A DNA stretch of 6,473 nucleotides from Acidimicrobiaceae bacterium (lineage in GTDB: Bacteria; Actinomycetota; Acidimicrobiia; Acidimicrobiales; Palsa-688): contig DAHWQF010000201.1 in assembly GCA_027334785.1 (NCBI GenBank), positions 1 through 6,473 of the forward strand, written 5' to 3'. The position numbers and the translations under genes were made by a program. Below the pieces are notes generated by a model, which saw only the letters and a program-made list of their open reading frames with translations, was not told the DNA's origin and did no database searches. This document shows, one piece after another, positions 5,141 to 6,473 of the stretch. How positions within the stretch are numbered: position 1 is the first letter of the stretch; each line of letters opens with the position of its first letter.

Positions 5141-6427
5141 GTGATCGTGGTCGTCGGTGCCGGCGTGGCGGGCCTTTCGGCGGCACTGCACCTTGTCCGG
5201 GCGGGAGCTGAGGTCACTGTGCTCGAAGCCTCCGACGCCGTGGGGGGCCGGGTGCGCACCGACGTGGTGGACGGTTTCCAGCTCGACCGAGGGTTCCAGG
5301 TGTTCAACACGGCGTACCCCGAGCCGGCGCGGGTGCTCGATTTCTCCCAACTACAACTGAGAGATCTGGAACCAGGGGCAGCCATATCCCCGGACGGCCG
5401 GCTCCGCCTGGTCGCCAACCCCTGGCGCCAGCCCGCCGGCGTGGCCGCGACGGCTCTGGCCCCGGTCGGGTCCTTGGTGGACAAGGCGCTGCTCGGGGCG
5501 TTTTCGGCCATGTGCGCGCTGGCGCCGGCGCGGTGGCTCGCTCGGCAGCCAGAAGGCACCGCCGCTGAGGTCCTTGCCTCGGCTGGGCTGTCGGGGCCTG
5601 TGGTCGAGCGCTTCCTCCGGCCCCTGCTGGCCTGCGTGCTTGTCGATGAGGACCTCTCTACCTCGGGGCGCTACCTGCGCCTGGTGTGGCGCTCGATCGT
5701 GCTCGGGCGGACGTGCCTGCCGGCTCAAGGGATGGGGGCCGTGCCGGCGCAAATTGCGGCCAAATTGGGGCCCGAGCGCATCGTGCTCGGCGAAGCAGCA
5801 ACTCAAGTGCAACCGGGAGAGGTCACCTTGGCCAGCGGTCGTCGGATCCCAGCCGAGGCAATAGTCGTCGCCACCGGGCCGAGCGCCGCCCGCCGGCTCG
5901 TCCCCGGCATACCCGAGGTCCCCATGCGTGCCGTGACGACCTTTTACCACGTCGCCCCCGAGCCACCGCTCTCCCGGCCCGTCCTCGTCCTCGACGCCGA
6001 CCAAAGAGCCGTGCTGGGGTCGATCGTCCTCACCGAGGTCGCCCCCTCCTACGGCCCCGGGACCGGGGCGCTTGTGTCGAGCTCCGTGGCCGGGTTGGCG
6101 GATAGCCCCGCCACCGAGCGGCTCCTGCGTGCCCGGTTGGCTGACCTCTACCGGACCGGCACGGCGTCTTGGGAGTTCCTCGCCAGCTACCCCGTCCGCG
6201 AGGCGGTGCCCACGCTGGCGCCGCACCAGCCCTTCCGCAAGCCCGTGCGCTTCGGTGACCGGCTCTATGCCTGCGGTGACTACCTGGACACGCCGTCGCT
6301 GCAAGGAGCCATGGTGTCGGGCCGGCGGGCCGCCCAGGCTGTGCTCGCTGACCTCGGGCCGGCGGCTGCCGGCACCCCTACTGGAGGTCCCAGTACTGGA
6401 GGTCCCAGCGGCCGAGGAGGTGCCTGA
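5141..6427 (+). CDS. FAD-dependent amine-oxidase-like oxidoreductase
   Basis: This 428-residue flavoprotein belongs to the NAD(P)/FAD-dependent oxidoreductase / flavin amine oxidase superfamily, which includes protoporphyrinogen oxidase and phytoene desaturase relatives. A Rossmann strand opens the protein: VVVGAGVAGLSAALHL (3-18) is the dinucleotide fold, Glu29 ends the second strand (VTVLEA) to bind ribose, and GGRVRT (35-40) is the flavin motif. LDRGFQVFNTAYPE (48-61) is typical of an uncharacterised branch. The C-terminal FAD-contact motif is LYACGDYLDTPSLQGAM (375-391). It is probably soluble; the substrate is not predictable. The last ~25 residues are a Gly/Pro/Thr tail with TGGPS twice. 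GTG at 5141 is the only sensible start: an in-frame TAG lies at 5129-5131 and the flavin fold begins at once. No good ribosome site precedes it, so translation may be leaderless. A short-period repeat array lies just upstream. Confidence 0.92.
   Translation: MIVVVGAGVAGLSAALHLVRAGAEVTVLEASDAVGGRVRTDVVDGFQLDRGFQVFNTAYPEPARVLDFSQLQLRDLEPGAAISPDGRLRLVANPWRQPAGVAATALAPVGSLVDKALLGAFSAMCALAPARWLARQPEGTAAEVLASAGLSGPVVERFLRPLLACVLVDEDLSTSGRYLRLVWRSIVLGRTCLPAQGMGAVPAQIAAKLGPERIVLGEAATQVQPGEVTLASGRRIPAEAIVVATGPSAARRLVPGIPEVPMRAVTTFYHVAPEPPLSRPVLVLDADQRAVLGSIVLTEVAPSYGPGTGALVSSSVAGLADSPATERLLRARLADLYRTGTASWEFLASYPVREAVPTLAPHQPFRKPVRFGDRLYACGDYLDTPSLQGAMVSGRRAAQAVLADLGPAAAGTPTGGPSTGGPSGRGGA
6379..6408 (+). 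repeat. Tandem 15-bp duplication in oxidoreductase tail
   Basis: TACTGGAGGTCCCAG occurs twice without interruption (6379-6393, 6394-6408). In frame it encodes two TGGPS units at the C-terminus of the oxidoreductase, beyond the conserved flavin domain. Confidence 0.88.
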
Positions 6428-6473
6428 GCGCCACCTCGAGACTGGGGTGACGGAACTCATGACCGGCTTTTGT

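Noticed and set aside
4813..5211. Several overlapping open frames on both strands across the minisatellite
   Set aside because: They stay open only because the 9/10-bp repeat lacks stop codons. The repeat period shifts frame every unit and none has a ribosome site or family similarity.
4226..6460. Two long minus-strand open frames (4226-5350 and 5351-6460)
   Set aside because: They lie opposite the DUF1810 gene, repeat DNA and the flavin oxidoreductase, whose plus-strand products have clear conserved motifs. Long antisense frames are expected at this GC content.
6420..6473. Possible start of another plus-strand gene at the right edge (GTG 6420, GTG 6447 or ATG 6459, one open frame)
   Set aside because: At most 18 codons are visible, no correctly spaced ribosome site precedes any of the starts, and so short an open frame is uninformative. 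More sequence to the right would decide.

Overview
The window reads as chromosomal DNA from a high-GC Gram-positive-like bacterium, most likely an actinobacterium. Support for this is the very GC-rich third codon positions, GTG starts, genes with little or no Shine-Dalgarno sequence, and Ala/Gly/Arg-rich proteins. The exact lineage cannot be read from the sequence. No rRNA, tRNA, CRISPR array, transposase or phage gene is visible.

Layout, left to right. (1) The minus strand carries a DHA2-type major facilitator drug exporter, cut by the left edge (1-769). A sharp 20-bp TetR-type dyad (838-857) lies just upstream of it. (2) Behind that, on the same strand, is a small FMN nitroreductase (883-1395). 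(3) A short three-helix membrane protein of the GlsB/YeaQ/YmgE type (1508-1771, minus) faces away from a DoxX-family membrane protein (1916-2680, plus). The DoxX protein has an unusual repeat-built Ala/Gly/Ser/Thr tail. (4) The DoxX gene runs head-on, with only 2 bp between stop codons, into a second complete DHA2-type transporter (2683-4194, minus). (5) A 66-bp divergent promoter region separates that transporter from a DUF1810 protein (4261-4701, plus). (6) A 439-bp non-coding stretch (4702-5140) is packed with structure: a GC-rich stem-loop after the DUF1810 stop, a 110-bp imperfect palindrome whose ends read AAAAAC...GTTTTT, and a 9/10-bp-period minisatellite. (7) An FAD-dependent amine-oxidase-like oxidoreductase (5141-6427, plus) closes the window.

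The genes do not form one operon or pathway. The common theme is membrane and redox/stress housekeeping: two proton-driven multidrug-type exporters, a nitroreductase, DoxX, a GlsB-like protein and a flavin oxidoreductase. The nitroreductase and first exporter could be co-transcribed, but the dyad between them suggests the exporter has its own repressible promoter; no regulator gene is visible.

I see no convincing new multi-gene system. The most unusual signals are non-coding: the 110-bp palindromic element and the adjacent helically phased minisatellite, together with GCCGGC-core tandem repeats in the DoxX tail about 2.3 kb away.
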